IMG/VR virus record: IMGVR_UViG_3300025108_000178
Coordinates: 1 to 35,801 of that record
Source: a virus
Direction: 5' to 3' (one strand)
Length of the DNA: 35,801 nucleotides
Positions 16,830 to 26,016 of the stretch are shown here, in pieces. How positions within the stretch are numbered: the stretch's first letter is position 1; each line of letters opens with the position of its first letter. Under the pieces are notes generated by a model that saw nothing but the letters and a program-made list of their open reading frames with translations, made no database searches and was not told where the DNA came from. A program made the position numbers and the translations under genes.

Positions 16830-19800
16830 ATGGTGGAGATTATAGATCCAGAAGGCTTTACCTCCCTACGAGACGAAGAAATCAATAGTGAAAGAAGTGC
16901 AATCACCTCTGCTTTAGCGGGAGTTGCATCTGGTGTTATAAAAGTACCTGAAGGTGTTATATCTCTTGGTGCAGAATTAATTGATTTAGGTTTTGATACA
17001 GATCTTGCAGCAGATGTTGAACAAATGTTTGATAAAATAAATATATTTGAAGACATTGCAGATGATACAGCAATAGGTAGACTTACAGAAGGTTTAGTTC
17101 AAATAGGTGTACCAGGTGGTATAGGTTTTAAACTAGCTAGTAAAGCAATTAAAGCTAAAAAAGCTGGTAACTACATGAACATAAAAGGTACTAACCTACA
17201 GAAAGCTGCAAAGAAAGCAGATGATTTTAATAAAACTATTGGTAAAAAAAGATTTGCAGCAGGAGTTGCAGGTGGGGCAGCAGGTGAAGCATTTGTTGCT
17301 GATGTAGAAGAACTTGGAACTTTTGGTGATGTGTTTGAAGCTGGGCCAACAGACTTAGAAGAAGTAACCGATGAAGGTGGTAGAGAAGATGCATTTAAAA
17401 AATTAATGAACAGAACAAAGTTTGGTGCAGAGTCTTTATTAATAACACCTATTGTATATGGTGTAGGTAAAGGTATTAAGGCTGCAGCTTTACGTGGTAA
17501 AAACATAGAGTTTAGTAATTCAAAACTAGATAAATTTTTCAATAAAACATTTTCTGCATTAAGAGCTAGAGGTGCAAAACCACAATCAATCTTTGAAGCT
17601 AAAATGGCAGAAAAAGGTGCTACTATGGCTGATACCAACAGAGCTATGGAGTTAGTTAAGACAATAGATTCTGAAGTAGATAGTATGTTTCCAATGGTAA
17701 AATCTGTATTAGACAAATCATCAGACAAAAGAAAAGCTGACATATACAAAGAATTAAATGATATTTTATTTGAAGGTGAATTAAGTAAAGCTATTCCAAG
17801 CAGTGCAGCAGCTAGAACACACAAGTTTTTAAAAGACAATGGTGCAACAGACGAATCCATAGAAAATATATTTGAAGCAATAGGTGGTGCAAGAGAAAAA
17901 TTTGTAGATTTAATTAACGCATCATCAAACGCACCTAAAGATGTACAAACTTTAAAAACATTAATGGGTAAAAGAGTAAAAGATTATCTTGGTAGCACTT
18001 ATAGAATATTTGAAGATAAATCTGTGTTGCCTTTTTTAGCTTACACACCAACAGAAGAAGCAATCAAAGGCACAAAAGAATATTTTAAAAGATATGCAAA
18101 AGAAAATGGTAAAAACCTAACAGATTTTCAAGCACAAAGCATGGTTGACGCTGTAATTAAATCTGCAAAAAATCAAAAAGCACCTCCAGGTTTACCTATA
18201 AAATTTGCAAAAGGTACATTAGCAGAAGAGGGACCACAGATAGATAAATTTTTTAAAAGAGTTGTAACTGATGATATTAAACCAGAACGTTTGTTAGCTG
18301 AAACACCTGGTAAAGATAGAGCAGTTATAAAAAAATTGTTTGGTGAAATAGAAGACCCTAGATTCTCTATCTACAATAGTATGACAAAGTTATCTAACAT
18401 TGCTAGAAAAAATGAGTTGTTTGAAAATATTGCAAAACAAGATGATGCAATTAAAAAAGCAGCTACTGCAACTACACCGGGCGGATCAAGAGGTTTCTTT
18501 TTTGATGATGCATTAGAAGCAGCAGAAGCATTACCTAATCAAGAAATAGTAGAATTAGATAGATACATGACACCGTATTTTAAAGATGAGTTTACTGTTA
18601 ATCCATTAGCAGGTAAGTTTACAACCAAAGCTATTGCTGAAGGATTAGGAGATAGCACTAAAACTTTAAAATTTTTATTTGAACCTAGAGAAGGTGCAAC
18701 CGGTATTGAAAAAGGATTAACATGGGGATACAGAAATTTAGTATTGTTTCCAAAAGCAGCATCACAAGTTGCAAAAACAATTTTATCACCGCAAACACAT
18801 TTTAGAAATTTATTTTCTGCTACTGCTTTTTCTGCTGGTAATGGTATTTTATTTGAAAACCCTGCATTAGTTGGTAGAGCATTTAGAGATGCATTTGGTA
18901 AATTACAAGTAGGTACAAGATCAGCTGAAGCAAATGAAGCATATAGAGAATTATTAGAACTTGGTGTTGTAAACTCACAAGTACAATTAGGAGATATAAA
19001 AAATCTATTAACGGATACTCGTATGGGTGAAAATTTAAACATTGGAAAACCATTAGAGTCTATGATGAAAAAACTTACATCAGGAACGGGTAGAAAATTA
19101 AAATCAGGTATGAAATTTGCAGAAGATTTATATACAGCAGAAGATGATTTATTTAAAATAGCAAACTATGCTGTAGAGATGCAAAGGCTTAGAGGTGCAT
19201 ATACTAAAGCAGGTATAAAATTTACTGAAAGACAATTAAAAGAAGAAGCAGCTGATATTGTAAGAAACACTGTACCAAACTATGCTTATGTGTCAGATAC
19301 TGTAAGAGCTTTAAGACGTCTACCACTTGGAACGTTTATGTCGTTTCCATCTGAGATATTAAGAACAACAACTAATATTGCAAAACGTTCTATTAAAGAA
19401 ATACAAAACCCTGCATTAAGATCTATCGGTTTAAAAAGATTAGCAGGTATGACAACTGTATTAGCTGCAGCTCCATATGGAATACAAAAAGGATTTCAAG
19501 GTTTATACAATGTAACTAATGAAGAGTTACGTGCACTAAAACAATTTTTACCTGAGTGGTCTAAAAATTCTACTATTCTACCAATTAGAGATGAAGAAAC
19601 AGGTGAATTAAAATATATAGATTTTAGTCATGGTAATGCATACGATACAGCTATTAGACCTTTTCAAACTTTACTTAATAATATTCAACAAGGTATAGAA
19701 AATGAAGATGTATTAATGAAAGGTATTATGACTGGTATGGCAGAAGCAGCCGGTGAACTTGCATCACCATTTATATCAGAAGCAATTTATACTGAAGCAA

Positions 19801-20696
19801 TGTTAGATTTAATTGCAAGAGGTGGTAAAACTAGAGAAGGTAGACAAATTTACACTGAAGCACAAATGGAAAATGAACCAGGAACTGCAATTAAAAACAT
19901 GATTGAACACTTAGGAAAATCTATGTTACCTTTTTCTTACCCACAACTTACAAGATTGTATCAAGCAGCAGCTGACAAACCATCAGAGCGTGGAGAGTTT
20001 TTTGAATTACCAGATGAGTTAACAGGATTTTTAGGGTACAGACAAGTTAAGATAGATCCTGTTAGATCTATGGGTTTTAAAATTTCTGATTATCAAAGAG
20101 GTAACAGGGAAGCAAGAGCATTATTTACTGGAGGATCTGAGTCACTATTAAAAGGTGGACCTAAAACAGGAAGAGATGTTATTGAAAGATTTATTGTAGC
20201 TAACAAAGCTAAATTTAATAATGATAAACAAATGCGTTCAAATATTCAAGCTGCAGATATTTTGGGTACAGACATGGACGCTATTAGAACTGAGTTTAGA
20301 GAAAGACAATTAATTAATTTATATAATAGATTAGACAATGATATCTATACACCATTCTTTCCATCAGAAAACATACAAAGAGAATTTAGACAAATTGAAG
20401 AACGTATTGGTGTAGATAATCCATTTGAAGAAGTAAGAGATGTGTTAATTGAAATACAAGACGATTTAAGAGATTTATCTTTTGACGATGAATTTGATAT
20501 TAATATAGATGAATATTTACCACCTATTGATGACTTGTCACAAGCACCACTGCCACCAACACCAAACGTAGACCCAACAATGATACAACCGGTGCAACAA
20601 GCATCGTTAACACAGACAGGCTTAACACCATCAGAACAGGCATTGCTAAGTCCTGAAGAACAGGCTATAAGGTTAAGACAAAGGGGAATGGCATAA
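16830..20696 (+). CDS. Very large internal virion (ejection) protein, T7 gp16-like in position
   Basis: A 1288-residue protein starting MVEIIDPEGFTSLRDEEINS behind an AGGAGG. The N-terminus shows possible membrane-active segments ('ITSALAGVASGVIKVPEGVI', then 'SLLITPIVYGVGKGIKAAAL' near residue 205). Another hydrophobic stretch (GMTTVLAAAPYGIQKGFQ) lies near residue 875. Most of the chain is helical and charged. The C-terminal 70 residues are Pro/Gln-rich and acidic. Its length, its position after two smaller ejection-type proteins and its mixed soluble/hydrophobic character match the large internal core proteins of podoviruses. I see no lysozyme-type motif. Gene order and size are the main support. 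Confidence 0.6.
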   Translation: MVEIIDPEGFTSLRDEEINSERSAITSALAGVASGVIKVPEGVISLGAELIDLGFDTDLAADVEQMFDKINIFEDIADDTAIGRLTEGLVQIGVPGGIGFKLASKAIKAKKAGNYMNIKGTNLQKAAKKADDFNKTIGKKRFAAGVAGGAAGEAFVADVEELGTFGDVFEAGPTDLEEVTDEGGREDAFKKLMNRTKFGAESLLITPIVYGVGKGIKAAALRGKNIEFSNSKLDKFFNKTFSALRARGAKPQSIFEAKMAEKGATMADTNRAMELVKTIDSEVDSMFPMVKSVLDKSSDKRKADIYKELNDILFEGELSKAIPSSAAARTHKFLKDNGATDESIENIFEAIGGAREKFVDLINASSNAPKDVQTLKTLMGKRVKDYLGSTYRIFEDKSVLPFLAYTPTEEAIKGTKEYFKRYAKENGKNLTDFQAQSMVDAVIKSAKNQKAPPGLPIKFAKGTLAEEGPQIDKFFKRVVTDDIKPERLLAETPGKDRAVIKKLFGEIEDPRFSIYNSMTKLSNIARKNELFENIAKQDDAIKKAATATTPGGSRGFFFDDALEAAEALPNQEIVELDRYMTPYFKDEFTVNPLAGKFTTKAIAEGLGDSTKTLKFLFEPREGATGIEKGLTWGYRNLVLFPKAASQVAKTILSPQTHFRNLFSATAFSAGNGILFENPALVGRAFRDAFGKLQVGTRSAEANEAYRELLELGVVNSQVQLGDIKNLLTDTRMGENLNIGKPLESMMKKLTSGTGRKLKSGMKFAEDLYTAEDDLFKIANYAVEMQRLRGAYTKAGIKFTERQLKEEAADIVRNTVPNYAYVSDTVRALRRLPLGTFMSFPSEILRTTTNIAKRSIKEIQNPALRSIGLKRLAGMTTVLAAAPYGIQKGFQGLYNVTNEELRALKQFLPEWSKNSTILPIRDEETGELKYIDFSHGNAYDTAIRPFQTLLNNIQQGIENEDVLMKGIMTGMAEAAGELASPFISEAIYTEAMLDLIARGGKTREGRQIYTEAQMENEPGTAIKNMIEHLGKSMLPFSYPQLTRLYQAAADKPSERGEFFELPDELTGFLGYRQVKIDPVRSMGFKISDYQRGNREARALFTGGSESLLKGGPKTGRDVIERFIVANKAKFNNDKQMRSNIQAADILGTDMDAIRTEFRERQLINLYNRLDNDIYTPFFPSENIQREFRQIEERIGVDNPFEEVRDVLIEIQDDLRDLSFDDEFDINIDEYLPPIDDLSQAPLPPTPNVDPTMIQPVQQASLTQTGLTPSEQALLSPEEQAIRLRQRGMA

Positions 20697-23401
20697 TGTC
20701 TAGTGAAGATTTTAAATCATTAATAGTAACCGATCCAGATTTAATTGATGAAGGTATTGATGTATCTAATTTAAGAACACAAACAGATACAAATCCAAGA
20801 TTACTAGGTGCTATTGAAGACTATCCAGGCATATCATATGATCCTACATCATACAGTTATCTTTCTGATCTTAACAGATTATTTGCATCTGGTTTACCAA
20901 TAATAGACACATCACAACCTACAACACCAGCACCACCAAGTGGTGGCGAAGGAGGTGGAGGCACGCCTCCAGCAACAGGCGGCACACCAACACCTGATAA
21001 TAATGCAGGTTTTGATCCAGGTGTAACTCCAGGTCCTTCTGGGTTTATAGGTCTAGATCCAGAATATGATGTAAGTCCTTTTGAATATGATGATGCTCAA
21101 ACTTATGAACCACCAGCATCACCTTCAACATCTGATCCTTTTTTAGCATCAGGCGCAGCAGGTGGCGCAAGGCTTCCCTCAACATCTCCACAAGAAGGTT
21201 TTTTAGCTTCAGGCGCAGCAGGTGGAGCAAATCTTCCAACCGAACCTCAAGAAGGTTTTTTAGCTTCAGGAGCGGCTGGAGGCGCAAATCTTCCAACACC
21301 AACTTATGCAAACACAGGTGACCCAAATTTATTAGATTTAGCTGGAGGAGAAGCTGGAGGAGCTGATGGATTTGGAATTATAGAAGATGTAGTAACAGAA
21401 GAAGATCTAGCAGATAACACAAGTCTATTAGAAAAATTAGGTCTTCCTGCAAACTTTGATATTAAAAAAGCAGCCATAGAAGCTGGTATAAATTTAGTAG
21501 CTGGTGTTCCAATAACTTTAATTGCAAAAGCATTAGAAGCAATATTACCTGACAGAGATCCAAGACAAAATGCATTAGATGAATTTTATACTACTGGAGA
21601 AGGTGCACAATATATGAATCCAAGTAGTCCAAACTATATACCAGGTATGGAAAACTATAACACTGTATCAGGTAATCCTTTAGATCCTACATTTGGATTA
21701 CAGGAAGCATATCAAGATAGAATTGATACAATAGAAAATACATTAGCAAATAAATATGGCATGACTGCTGCTGAAATAGCAGATGTTAAAGCAGGTAGCT
21801 ACACAGGTGATGTAGACAGTGACTTATTAGACAGATTAGTTGATCTTGAAGATGCTAAGAAAAAAGAACAAGATATATTAGGTATAACAGAAGGAGTAAA
21901 AACTGGTATAAAAGCGGCAGATGATGACAAAGGTAGTGATATGTTAACGACTACACCAACAGGAGTCAATCCTTTTGCAAATATAGACACAGGAGTTGGA
22001 GAGTTTGACACTACACCAGTAACAGGCGTCACGCAACCAGGGACTATAGTTTCAGATATATTTGATACTTTTCCACCAGATTACATTGGCCCCAATGTTA
22101 CTGATGCAGAATTATATGGTGATGTTGACACTACACCAGATTTAGAGTTTGAAAATATTTATGAAGATGTAGATAGATTTGAAGAACCTGCACCAATGAC
22201 TTTAGCTGATGATAAATTAAACAAAATGACAGACGATGTAGATTTAGATGATTTTGAATCTTTAGTTACACCAATTGAACCACCAGAACTACCTGATGAA
22301 ACAGTAACAGGAATTAAAGGACCACCTTCTGAAATATCAGAACTACCTGATGAAACAGTAACAGGAATTAAAGGACCACCTTCTGAAATATCAGAACTAC
22401 CTGATGAAACAGTAACAGGAATTAAAGGACCACCTTCTGAAATATCAGACGATGTAGATTTAGATGAATTTGATACGGTTGGCTCTAATAGTTCACAACC
22501 GACAACAACAGAACTTAAAGATTCTGATTTTACAGCTCAAGACAAAAAAGATATTTTTGACAGAGAAAGAGAACTTGAAAATCAATACATGGAAGAAACG
22601 GGACAAGTCCCTAGAGAAGATCAGTTTTTAGGACAAGCTATAGATGAAATAGTAGCTAAAAAAACAACCACTTCAACATCTGTAACACCATTAGAAGATG
22701 ACTTTGAATCTTTAGTTGAACCAACAGAATCACAGGTGACGGAAGGAGGCGATGAAGCAGGTACAGACGATAGCTCTAATAAAACCACAGACGCTTCTGG
22801 AACTGAGGGAGAAGATCAGGATAGATTTGAGGATGACGCAGATGAGTTTAGTGATGAAGAATTTATGGCTGGTGACACAAGTACAGCAGCTCCTACTACA
22901 GGTGATAGCGGTTCAGATAGTTTTTTCGATGCTGTAGATACAGCAGCTGAAACTGCTTCTTATAGTAACCAAGATTCATATGAATCTGCAGCATATGATG
23001 CACCTTCAAAACCTGCAACTAAAAAAGATTATGGACCTTACAGCAGCGGTGGCGGCGATGGCGGTAACGGTGGTGGTGGCGGCGGCAAAAGTATAGTTTG
23101 CACAGCTATGTATCAAACAACAGGATTAGAGGATTGGTCTAAAGCTATGAAGATTTGGTATATATATCAAAAAAAATATTTAACTATACAGCATCAAGAA
23201 GGATATCATAAATTATTTAAACCTTTTGTAAAAGCTATGCACAAAAGTAATATTGTAAAAGCCATAGGTGCACATTTTGCAAAACATAGAACACAGCATT
23301 TAAAACATGTAATGTTTAATAGTAAACCTTCATTGCTAGGTAAAATATATAATAAAATACTAGAACCACTTTGTTATTGGGTAGGTAAAAATGCCAGGTA
23401 A
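20696..23401 (+). CDS. Large acidic repeat-rich virion protein with a conserved His-rich C-terminal domain
   Basis: A 901-residue protein. Residues about 75-115 are Pro/Gly/Thr-rich. Three 'FLASGAAGGA' units start at residue 149. A helical hydrophobic region 'AAIEAGINLVAGVPITLIAK' follows near 260. A triple 18-residue repeat (ELPDETVTGIKGPPSEIS) lies near 531-584, and a long acidic region runs to 780. A run of glycines (about 784-799) leads to a compact domain beginning 'KSIVCTAMYQTTGLEDWSKA' and ending 'ILEPLCYWVGKNAR', rich in His, Lys and aromatics. That ending recurs in marine phage proteins. The function is unknown. It may be an internal or tail-surface protein. Confidence 0.7.
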   Translation: MSSEDFKSLIVTDPDLIDEGIDVSNLRTQTDTNPRLLGAIEDYPGISYDPTSYSYLSDLNRLFASGLPIIDTSQPTTPAPPSGGEGGGGTPPATGGTPTPDNNAGFDPGVTPGPSGFIGLDPEYDVSPFEYDDAQTYEPPASPSTSDPFLASGAAGGARLPSTSPQEGFLASGAAGGANLPTEPQEGFLASGAAGGANLPTPTYANTGDPNLLDLAGGEAGGADGFGIIEDVVTEEDLADNTSLLEKLGLPANFDIKKAAIEAGINLVAGVPITLIAKALEAILPDRDPRQNALDEFYTTGEGAQYMNPSSPNYIPGMENYNTVSGNPLDPTFGLQEAYQDRIDTIENTLANKYGMTAAEIADVKAGSYTGDVDSDLLDRLVDLEDAKKKEQDILGITEGVKTGIKAADDDKGSDMLTTTPTGVNPFANIDTGVGEFDTTPVTGVTQPGTIVSDIFDTFPPDYIGPNVTDAELYGDVDTTPDLEFENIYEDVDRFEEPAPMTLADDKLNKMTDDVDLDDFESLVTPIEPPELPDETVTGIKGPPSEISELPDETVTGIKGPPSEISELPDETVTGIKGPPSEISDDVDLDEFDTVGSNSSQPTTTELKDSDFTAQDKKDIFDRERELENQYMEETGQVPREDQFLGQAIDEIVAKKTTTSTSVTPLEDDFESLVEPTESQVTEGGDEAGTDDSSNKTTDASGTEGEDQDRFEDDADEFSDEEFMAGDTSTAAPTTGDSGSDSFFDAVDTAAETASYSNQDSYESAAYDAPSKPATKKDYGPYSSGGGDGGNGGGGGGKSIVCTAMYQTTGLEDWSKAMKIWYIYQKKYLTIQHQEGYHKLFKPFVKAMHKSNIVKAIGAHFAKHRTQHLKHVMFNSKPSLLGKIYNKILEPLCYWVGKNAR
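21140..21301 (+). repeat. Three imperfect FLASGAAGGA units
   Basis: Units start at 21140, 21200 and 21257 (20, 19 and about 15 residues) and all encode FLASGAAGGA, then (R/N)LP. The second and third are more similar to each other. They differ by synonymous changes (gcaggt, gctgga), so they are older than the perfect repeat at 22286. Confidence 0.75.
22286..22447 (+). repeat. Three perfect 54-base tandem repeats
   Basis: Units at 22286-22339, 22340-22393 and 22394-22447 appear base-for-base identical and encode ELPDETVTGIKGPPSEIS. The array is flanked on both sides by DDVDLD(D/E)F. Complete identity at synonymous positions points to very recent expansion, or to an assembly-sensitive site. Confidence 0.9.
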
Positions 23402-23588
23402 GGAAAGCGCAATACAAAAAATAGAATCACACGAAAAGCTGTGTCGTATTATGCAAAAGCAAACCTACGATAGAATGAATCAATTACAAAACCATATAAC
23501 TAGAATTGAAAGAATACTTTTAGTTTCTATGGGTGCTGTTATGACAGGTATGGGTGGTGTTATTGTAGTCTTGTTACAAAAATTGTAG
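23391..23588 (+). CDS. One-helix membrane protein, holin-like (XhlA type) candidate
   Basis: A 65-residue protein with a polar helical N-terminus (residues 1-40, with His and Arg at regular intervals) and a single C-terminal membrane segment of about 21 residues (42-62, 'ILLVSMGAVMTGMGGVIVVL'), ending LQKL. This soluble-helix plus one-membrane-helix design is that of XhlA-like holin partners. It starts 11 bases before the end of the previous gene and closes the plus-strand late block. Release at the end of infection is a reasonable role. No endolysin is seen next to it. Confidence 0.65.
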   Translation: MPGKESAIQKIESHEKLCRIMQKQTYDRMNQLQNHITRIERILLVSMGAVMTGMGGVIVVLLQKL

Positions 23589-23614
23589 CGCTCATACGTA
23601 TATCCTATTTTTTC

Positions 23615-25045
23615 CTATATCCAAGCTTTTAATTCTTCTCCCATAACTTGACTTGCAATATTGACTTTTTTACGTAAAGCTTTTACAATTCTTTCATCTA
23701 CTGTATCTTCACACATTATATCTATGTATGTCATAGGTTTAGTCTGACCAATACGATCAATACGTGCTTCTGACTGTTGACGTTTTTCTAAATCATAACC
23801 ATTAGAATAGTAAATCATATTAGAAGCTGCAGTAAGTGTAATACCATATCCACCAGTTTGAGGTGTACCTACAAAGAATCTACATTTTTCATCATCTTGA
23901 AAACGTTTTATGTTTTGCTGTCTTTCATCTTGTGGTGTCAAACCATAGTAATCTACATAACAGTCAGGGCCAAACTCATCTACGAGTGCATCTATAATAT
24001 GTTTTACGTCACTTTGCCAATGAGCCCAGATAACAGCTTTACCTTCTATTTCACATAGCACATCAACCAACTCATTTAGTCTATTGCTTTTTAGTTGTTG
24101 AACAGTGCCATCATCTGCTTTGAAATGGCCACAAGTTATTTGTTGCAATCTCATTAACTGTGTCAATGCATTTGCAGTGGTAATCATCTTGCCATTTAAT
24201 ATTGCAAGTGCTTCTTTTTTCATCTGTGTATATACTTTGTTTTGATCCGGTGTAAGTTGTACAATACGTTTCATAAAAGTTTTCTTTGGTAGATCTAAAC
24301 AATCATCTTTTAATACACGGTAAGAAAAAGGTTTTAGTTTTTCTGATAGTTCAGCAAGGTTACGATAACCAACTACAATCTGTACCGATCGTCCACCAAA
24401 ATTTGCTGTCTTCATAATAGCGTATCTAGTTCTAAACGAGTAATAAGAATTATGATCCAAGAGCCAGGGGTCAAGGAACTCGCATTGTTTGTATAAGTCT
24501 AATGGTGATTTAGTTACTGGTGATCCTGTAAGTATTCTTTTATATTTTGCATTTACACCAAGTGACACAATATTTTTTGTACGTTTAGCTTCTGGATTTT
24601 TTATTGTAGTAGACTCATCTATTGCCATCATCGTGTTGTGTGAGTTTATAAATTTAGCTGCAAAATCAACACCTTTAGTTGTAGATAAAGCTTCAACATT
24701 CATACATAAAATATGTAGATCAGTTCCTGTTTTAAATAATGTATCTAAAGTTTTTTGTTGTTGTTTTGTAATATTTGCTTGCCACAATACGGACACTTTT
24801 TCTATATGATCTGGTAAGTGTGTAGGTATTTCAGAACTATACCAATTTTTGTATACACCTTTTGGTGCAATAATTAATACACCATTAATTTTACCTTTGT
24901 CATAAAGCATTGCAACATTGTCTATCAACACTTTAGATTTACCTGTACCCATTTCCATAAAATACGCAAAAGCTTTTTTCTCCCAAGACATTTCTAATGC
25001 TTTGAGTTGATGTGCGTATGGCTTAGTTTTAAATTTGTAATTCAT
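23615..25045 (-). CDS. SNF2-family helicase/ATPase, only minus-strand gene
   Basis: A 476-residue superfamily 2 protein with all the main motifs. The Walker A loop is MGTGKSK (32-38) and motif II is DEST (143-146, in place of DEAH). Motif III is TGSP (173-176), and motif VI is QSEARIDRIGQ (424-434) with arginines 428 and 431. It is short for a SNF2 protein and lacks extra domains. It should use ATP to move on double-stranded DNA, probably in replication or recombination. It points against every other gene, ends 26 bases from the convergent holin-like gene, and starts in a 57-base gap opposite the gene at 25103. Confidence 0.88.
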   Translation of the reverse strand: MNYKFKTKPYAHQLKALEMSWEKKAFAYFMEMGTGKSKVLIDNVAMLYDKGKINGVLIIAPKGVYKNWYSSEIPTHLPDHIEKVSVLWQANITKQQQKTLDTLFKTGTDLHILCMNVEALSTTKGVDFAAKFINSHNTMMAIDESTTIKNPEAKRTKNIVSLGVNAKYKRILTGSPVTKSPLDLYKQCEFLDPWLLDHNSYYSFRTRYAIMKTANFGGRSVQIVVGYRNLAELSEKLKPFSYRVLKDDCLDLPKKTFMKRIVQLTPDQNKVYTQMKKEALAILNGKMITTANALTQLMRLQQITCGHFKADDGTVQQLKSNRLNELVDVLCEIEGKAVIWAHWQSDVKHIIDALVDEFGPDCYVDYYGLTPQDERQQNIKRFQDDEKCRFFVGTPQTGGYGITLTAASNMIYYSNGYDLEKRQQSEARIDRIGQTKPMTYIDIMCEDTVDERIVKALRKKVNIASQVMGEELKAWI

Positions 25046-25066
25046 AATTTATTTTCTTCTTTCTAG

Positions 25067-25099
25067 TTGACAAGATATCAAATATAAAATAGAAGTCAA
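25067..25099. promoter_or_regulatory. Face-to-face divergent promoter candidate between helicase and replication block
   Basis: On the plus strand a perfect TTGACA (25067-25072) is followed after 17 bases by TAGAAG (25090-25095). On the minus strand TTGACT (complement of 25094-25099) is followed after 16 bases by TATCTT (complement of 25072-25077). The -10 of each lies on the -35 of the other, so both promoters probably cannot be bound at once. TTGAC and GTCAA form an inverted repeat around the region. The start codons at 25045 (minus) and 25103 (plus) are very near, so the plus transcript may have almost no leader. Confidence 0.45.
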
Positions 25100-25102
25100 G
25101 CC

Positions 25103-25459
25103 ATGAAAGAAAATATAGTTTACGTGATACAGGAAATACCAGGTACAAAAACAGGTAACCCAAAAATAAATATTATTGGTGCCGGTAAATACGGTAAGTT
25201 TAAATTTTTACTTCCTGAATTATCACAAATTATTTTTTCTCCTGGTCCACTAATTTTTAAATTAAGAAATCTATTAAAAGATTTTACACCAGAAGATTAT
25301 TTATTATTAACAGGTGATCCTGCAATTATTGGAGTTACATGTTCTATAGTTTCTGATATGACTAATGGTAAATACAATTTATTAAAGTGGGACAAACAAG
25401 AAAGACAATACTATCCAATAGAAATAAATTTATATGAAAGAGGAAATACAGATGAGTGA
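25103..25459 (+). CDS. Conserved phage protein at the start of the replication block
   Basis: A 118-residue soluble protein (MKENIVYVIQEIPGTKTGNP...). It contains 'KYGKFKFLLPELSQIIFSPG', then 'PEDYLLLTGDPAIIGVTCSI' and 'NGKYNLLKWDKQERQYYPIE', a pattern common in uncultured marine phages next to replication genes. There is no known catalytic motif. Its ATG is close to a promoter candidate with no ribosome binding site that I can see, so it may be translated from a leaderless message. It overlaps the next gene by eight bases. The function is unknown. Confidence 0.75.
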   Translation: MKENIVYVIQEIPGTKTGNPKINIIGAGKYGKFKFLLPELSQIIFSPGPLIFKLRNLLKDFTPEDYLLLTGDPAIIGVTCSIVSDMTNGKYNLLKWDKQERQYYPIEINLYERGNTDE

Positions 25460-26015
25460 AGATTTACAAAAAATGTTTGTTGAGGATGCACCTCAACAAG
25501 TAAACGAATTAAATAATGTTGAGTCATTATCTAGCCATGTTTTAGAATTACAAAAGCTAGAAGATGAAATTAAAATTGAAGAAGAAAGATTATCTAGAAA
25601 AAAACAACAAGCGGATAAACTTTCACAACAAGTAATACCAGAAATTATGGACTCTATGAAACTAAAAACTATGAAACTAAAAGATGGTTCTGCAATAGAG
25701 GTAAAAGAAATTTATAGCGCAACAATTCCTGTAGATAAAAAGGAAGGCGCATTTAACTGGCTTCGAAATAACGACTTGGGTGATTTGATTAAGAATGAAA
25801 TCACTGTTTCCTTTGGTCGAAACGAAGATAACAAGGCGAGCGAATACGCAAACCTTGCCGAGAGCAATGGGTACCAACCGGTTCAAAAGCTTAAAGTGGA
25901 ACCCATGACTCTCAAAGCACTATTCAGAGAGCGAGTCGAAAAAGATTTAGACTTACCTTCTGAACATTTTAATCTGTTTAAGGGAAACAAAACAAAAATA
26001 ACAAGGAACAAATAA
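25452..26015 (+). CDS. Coiled-coil conserved phage protein, replication block
   Basis: A 187-residue protein. An earlier in-frame ATG exists at 25434, but 25452 (MSEDLQKMFV) follows AGAGGAAATACAG and overlaps the previous stop, so I prefer it. Residues about 20-60 form a strongly charged helical coil (KLEDEIKIEEERLSRKKQQA). The C-terminal half (KLKDGSAIEVKEIYSATIPV, then ANLAESNGYQPVQKLKVEPM) predicts a mixed fold. The segment near 25740-25960 uses more CGA, GAG and CTT codons than its surroundings. I do not recognise an enzyme. A role as accessory to the replication proteins is inferred from position only. Confidence 0.7.
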   Translation: MSEDLQKMFVEDAPQQVNELNNVESLSSHVLELQKLEDEIKIEEERLSRKKQQADKLSQQVIPEIMDSMKLKTMKLKDGSAIEVKEIYSATIPVDKKEGAFNWLRNNDLGDLIKNEITVSFGRNEDNKASEYANLAESNGYQPVQKLKVEPMTLKALFRERVEKDLDLPSEHFNLFKGNKTKITRNK

Positions 26016-26016
26016 T

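Noticed and set aside
17171-19042. Minus-strand open frames of 229 and 167 residues inside the large internal protein
   Set aside because: The composition (Ser/Asn/Leu-rich) reflects the complement of the real gene. No start signals or domains are visible, and the plus frame is continuous.
22286-22447. Repeat array as CRISPR
   Set aside because: The units are directly adjacent without spacers, in frame and coding.
24489-24809. Plus-strand 106-residue frame inside the helicase gene
   Set aside because: The minus frame has all helicase motifs. This frame is a shadow without a ribosome binding site.
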